This document shows, piece by piece, positions 61,461 to 64,000 of a stretch of 64,000 bases of DNA. Below the pieces are notes generated by a model. It was not told where the DNA came from, made no database searches, and worked only from the letters and a program-made list of their open reading frames with translations. Source of the stretch: Plectrocnemia conspersa (taxonomy: Eukaryota > Arthropoda > Insecta > Trichoptera > Polycentropodidae); the NCBI GenBank assembly GCA_009617715.1, contig VTFK01000304.1:590558-654557 (forward strand), in the 5' to 3' direction. Both the position numbers and the translations under genes were made by a program. Each line of letters opens with the position of its first letter. Within the stretch, counting starts at the first letter, position 1.

Positions 61461-62066
61461 ATGCCTAGAAATCGCGAAGTAATCGTGGAGTCGGAGTTGG
61501 ATGCCATCACTGAACGCCTCTCCCTCGTCGAGGCTGAGAAATGGAGGAGCTTCGTGCAGTATCCGACATTCGAGGGCAGACGCTGGGAGGCGTTTATAAG
61601 CCGATTCACCTTCGCGGCCGAGTTGAACGAGACCGAGCCGTCTGCTCGAACACTGTGCGCGTCTCTGAGAGAGGAGGCGCTAGTTTTTGTGCTGACTCTT
61701 CAGCCGAAGGTGAGACAGAAGTGGTCATCACTGACGAAAGCTTTGGAGCAGAGGTTCGGAGAACGCACACTTGACTTCCAGATATTTAATCAGCTCGCGA
61801 CCAGGAAATGGCAGAAGTCAGAAACGTTAGCGGAGTTTGCGGCCGAGCTGGAAAAGATGGTTCAACGACTATTCCCCGAGATGGTCAAGAAGGCGCTTAA
61901 CAGGCTAAGCATCTTTCATTTTACGACAGGGATCTCCATCCTGGACATGGAGACGGCAGCGTACAGGGCCGGAAGCGACACGCCATTGCAAGATGTCGTC
62001 GATATTGTGCAGCGAGTACACATGTCAATAGAGGCAAGCCGCGCACGCCAGCAGGCGGCCCCGTGA
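61461..62066 (+). CDS. Intact retrotransposon gag-like ORF (isolated)
   Basis: A 201-residue uninterrupted frame with capsid-like gag features: WRSFVQYPTFEGRRWEAFI near the start, then LREEALVFVLTLQP, LTKALEQRFGERTLDFQI, and W/F-rich helices. This is the layout of Ty3/gypsy-type capsid proteins. GC content is much higher than in flanking DNA, and the GC-rich block extends from 61230 to 62240. There is no zinc knuckle, protease or polymerase downstream. It is either a fragment of a young element, a non-autonomous element, or less likely a co-opted gag. The start was chosen because it is the first Met of the frame. Confidence 0.65.
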   Translation: MPRNREVIVESELDAITERLSLVEAEKWRSFVQYPTFEGRRWEAFISRFTFAAELNETEPSARTLCASLREEALVFVLTLQPKVRQKWSSLTKALEQRFGERTLDFQIFNQLATRKWQKSETLAEFAAELEKMVQRLFPEMVKKALNRLSIFHFTTGISILDMETAAYRAGSDTPLQDVVDIVQRVHMSIEASRARQQAAP

Positions 62067-62181
62067 GAAGTTTTCCCGCCGCGAGGCAAATTCACGCTGA
62101 ACCAAATTATACCGCGGCGAGGAGATCATGTAAGGTGAGGACAAAGGAGACGCGTGGGTCCTAGTTGTCACGAAACGCCGA

Positions 62182-62232
62182 GGACCCGAGCAGTAGCCGA
62201 ACCGGAACTCGGTTCGGCTACTGCTCGGGTCC
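62182..62232. repeat. Perfect 22-bp GC-rich inverted repeat, 7-nt loop
   Basis: Left arm 62182-62203 (starts GGACCCGAGCAGTAGCCGAA) and exact complement 62211-62232 around GGAACTC. It lies at the right border of the GC-rich gag block, where it abruptly meets AT-rich DNA. Confidence 0.8.
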
Positions 62233-62509
62233 AGTAACAAATATTTTTAATTAAGCATGTATTATATTATGTATGTTTCTTTTTATTATTGAAGATACGT
62301 GGCTGGATAACTGAGAGGAAGTTTAAAAAATTAAGATACACATAAGAATAAATTGGATTGGATTAAGCTCTTAGATTAAAAATATTTCGTATTTAAAATT
62401 AGTATATAATATAATGATTCTTTTAACATGTATAACATTCCTGTGATTTTTAGTATTGTTATTTTTTAACAATGAATATCAATTTTTATATTTTTATTCA
62501 TAGATTTTT

Positions 62510-62617
62510 TTAATAAAAATATTTATTTAGGGGGATCAACGTTTTATTGAGTGCGGCCTTATGTTGAATCAGATAAATGAATGCGGCTTTCAAAAATAGA
62601 AAGGTTCCCCACACCTG
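62510..62617 (-). mobile_element. hAT-type terminus
   Basis: The complement begins CAGGTGTGGGGAACCTTTCT and continues with AAAGCCGCATTCATTTA. This is a terminal style of hAT elements with GCCGC sub-terminal motifs. No transposase or opposite end was recognised. Confidence 0.4.
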
Positions 62618-63329
62618 CTGTAGAGCTAATAGTAGGAGCGTAAACCCAAGATTGCCATCTCTTTCTCAATTATGAATAATGATGATACGGATAGCTCTTG
62701 AACTGACTATTTTAACGCAAATAAAGTATAATTATCATTACTAAAACTCATAACTATTAGTGATTGTGTAGTGTAGAACAGAAATCTTCTGGACACCAAT
62801 GGGTGAACATAGTGTTTAAAACATAAATTATTAAATATAGAGTAAAATTAATTGTTGGTCATAAACTAGTTTTAATGTAAATTCATTAACACGCGAATGA
62901 TGTGGTTTTATTGCATGTATTACTAGCAGTAGCACTATTTCTAACGAACTATAAAAATCTGAAGCATTTATCCATTTTTCTACTATACTCGACAATTCGT
63001 CGTATTTAGACCAAATATTTGTTGTCATGGCAGAAGAGTATATTTTTTCTTCTGTACTTGATGTGGATTTTAACGCATACTGTCAACCTAACGGTGTTCT
63101 GTCATAATGGCGTTTATTAAAACCGGTAGAGTCCATTCATTATTATTTTTTCTGATTGCAATTAATAACAATCAACGATGAAAATTGTTGCTTGACAGCT
63201 GTCACTTTTCTATGAAACGGACTATTGCTCACACGAAAAATGGCCACAGATCGATCACACAAGGCAGTTGCTTATAGGAATATTGCACACATAGTAAGGA
63301 ATGGTAACTTTTTAAGGAAAGTTATTTGT

Positions 63330-63460
63330 GTCCTGTTACTTTTAAAAGTAAATTATTTGGAAAACATAATTTTTTACTTTAATAACAATTTAGTTATTAA
63401 TATTGAATATCTTCCTCAATCCTAATATGTATGATTAAATTAATTAATCATTAAAATAAC
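63330..63460 (+). repeat. Dispersed repeat matching 50995-51125
   Basis: Close match including TTTACTTTAATAACAATTTA and ATATGTATGATTAAATTAAT. Function unknown. Confidence 0.6.
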
Positions 63461-63651
63461 AATACAGGCGGCCCTCGACTTTCGCACAATTCGCTATTAC
63501 GCACATTAAAAAAAAAACGACAATACTATCGGTGTGGACGTTATATCTCACCAAATTTACAACAACATCAAAGTAATAATCAAATAGATTTAGATTATTG
63601 TATATTTAGATATTTACAATTTATCTAATAAATAAAGTTTAAATTTTAGAT

Positions 63652-64000
63652 ACCAGAAATAGGAAATTGTACCAGAATTCCACAAATGCATGGTGATTCT
63701 TATAAAAATAAGTGTGAAAAATGTGGGAAAGGCATTCGATTTACAAAAATATCTTACACGGCATATGCTAACTCATAGTGATGTTCTTGACTTTAAATGT
63801 GAAAAAGGATTTAAATATAAAAGCACACTTTCAGGGCATATGAAAACTCATAACGATGTTCGTGACTTTGAATGTATAAAATGTGGAAAAGCGTTCAAAA
63901 CTAAACCTGTTCTTTCTCGACATATCAAAACTCATAACGAAGTTTGTGATTATGGATGTGAAAAAACGTGGAAAAACATTTATAACTAAATTCATTCTTT
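63652..64000 (+). pseudogene. Decayed zinc-finger paralogue of the 58-kb gene (runs off the window)
   Basis: After a TTTTAG acceptor the frame reads MHGDSYKNKCEKCGK, matching INGNSYKHECGKCGK of the 58-kb gene. One extra G then shifts the frame to AFDLQKYLTRHMLTHSDV. The next finger lacks its second cysteine (KCEKGFKYKSTLSGHMKTH). A good finger follows (FECIKCGKAFKTKPVLSRH). An extra A at about 63965 and loss of a cysteine break the last one. Opposite orientation to its relative. Likely a pseudogene unless these are sequence errors. Confidence 0.65.

Noticed and set aside
62831..63028. 65-codon minus-strand frame starting MTTNIWSKYDELSSIVEKW
   Set aside because: Looks protein-like at its start and could be a first exon, but I found no partner exon or family match.
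63225..63425. 66-codon plus-strand frame
   Set aside because: Overlaps the dispersed repeat shared with 51 kb and has no domain.

Overview
This is a stretch of a very AT-rich animal nuclear genome, almost certainly an insect or another arthropod. Genes are split by short GT-AG introns. The gene set (arthropod SmydA-type SET/MYND protein, rhodopsin-like peptide receptor, CFAP97/hemingway, C2H2 zinc-finger proteins, TADA3, PIF1, TRAPPC9) and the transposon mix (mariner, Tc1, hAT, piggyBac-like, LINE and LTR elements) fit that. I cannot assign an order or species from the sequence alone. No bacterial-style operon, CRISPR array or rRNA gene was seen.

Layout. 1-2990 is a diverged AT-rich tandem repeat with a unit of roughly 140-150 bp. 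3091-3243 (-) is a MYND zinc-finger exon; a complete three-exon SET/MYND gene runs the other way at 8894-10703 (+). 11417-13192 (-) is a seven-exon peptide GPCR, followed by a three-exon CFAP97-like flagellar gene (13711-16524, -) whose second intron carries a decayed but nearly full-length mariner element. 16.5-19.7 kb is repeat-rich. 19708-25385 (-) is a twelve-exon, twelve-finger C2H2 protein. 25.4-32 kb is a transposon graveyard: a LINE, a long hAT, and a Tc1 with a hAT-type MITE nested inside it. 32056-33462 (+) is TADA3, a histone-acetyltransferase adaptor. 36.5-36.9 kb holds a decayed cysteine-rich (CXC-like) ORF. 38426-42793 (+) is the PIF1 helicase, whose first exon has two single-base frame breaks. 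44256-54397 (-) is TRAPPC9 in sixteen exons; its introns hold a piggyBac-like element, LTR-retroelement pieces and dispersed repeats, and a hAT remnant abuts its 5' end. 58018-58969 (-) is a second zinc-finger gene (5' end not found). A decayed relative of it lies in inverted orientation at the right edge (63.65-64.0 kb, +). Between them are a LINE remnant, a mariner fragment and an isolated GC-rich retrotransposon gag ORF with a 22-bp inverted repeat.

The host genes do not form one pathway: they cover transcription (TADA3, zinc fingers, SMYD), DNA maintenance (PIF1), membrane traffic (TRAPPC9), cilia (CFAP97) and signalling (GPCR). Exon boundaries were worked out by hand from splice signals, codon phase and family resemblance. 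For the GPCR, CFAP97, SMYD and TRAPPC9 every junction keeps phase, which is strong internal support. Family names rest on remembered motifs and were not checked by database search.
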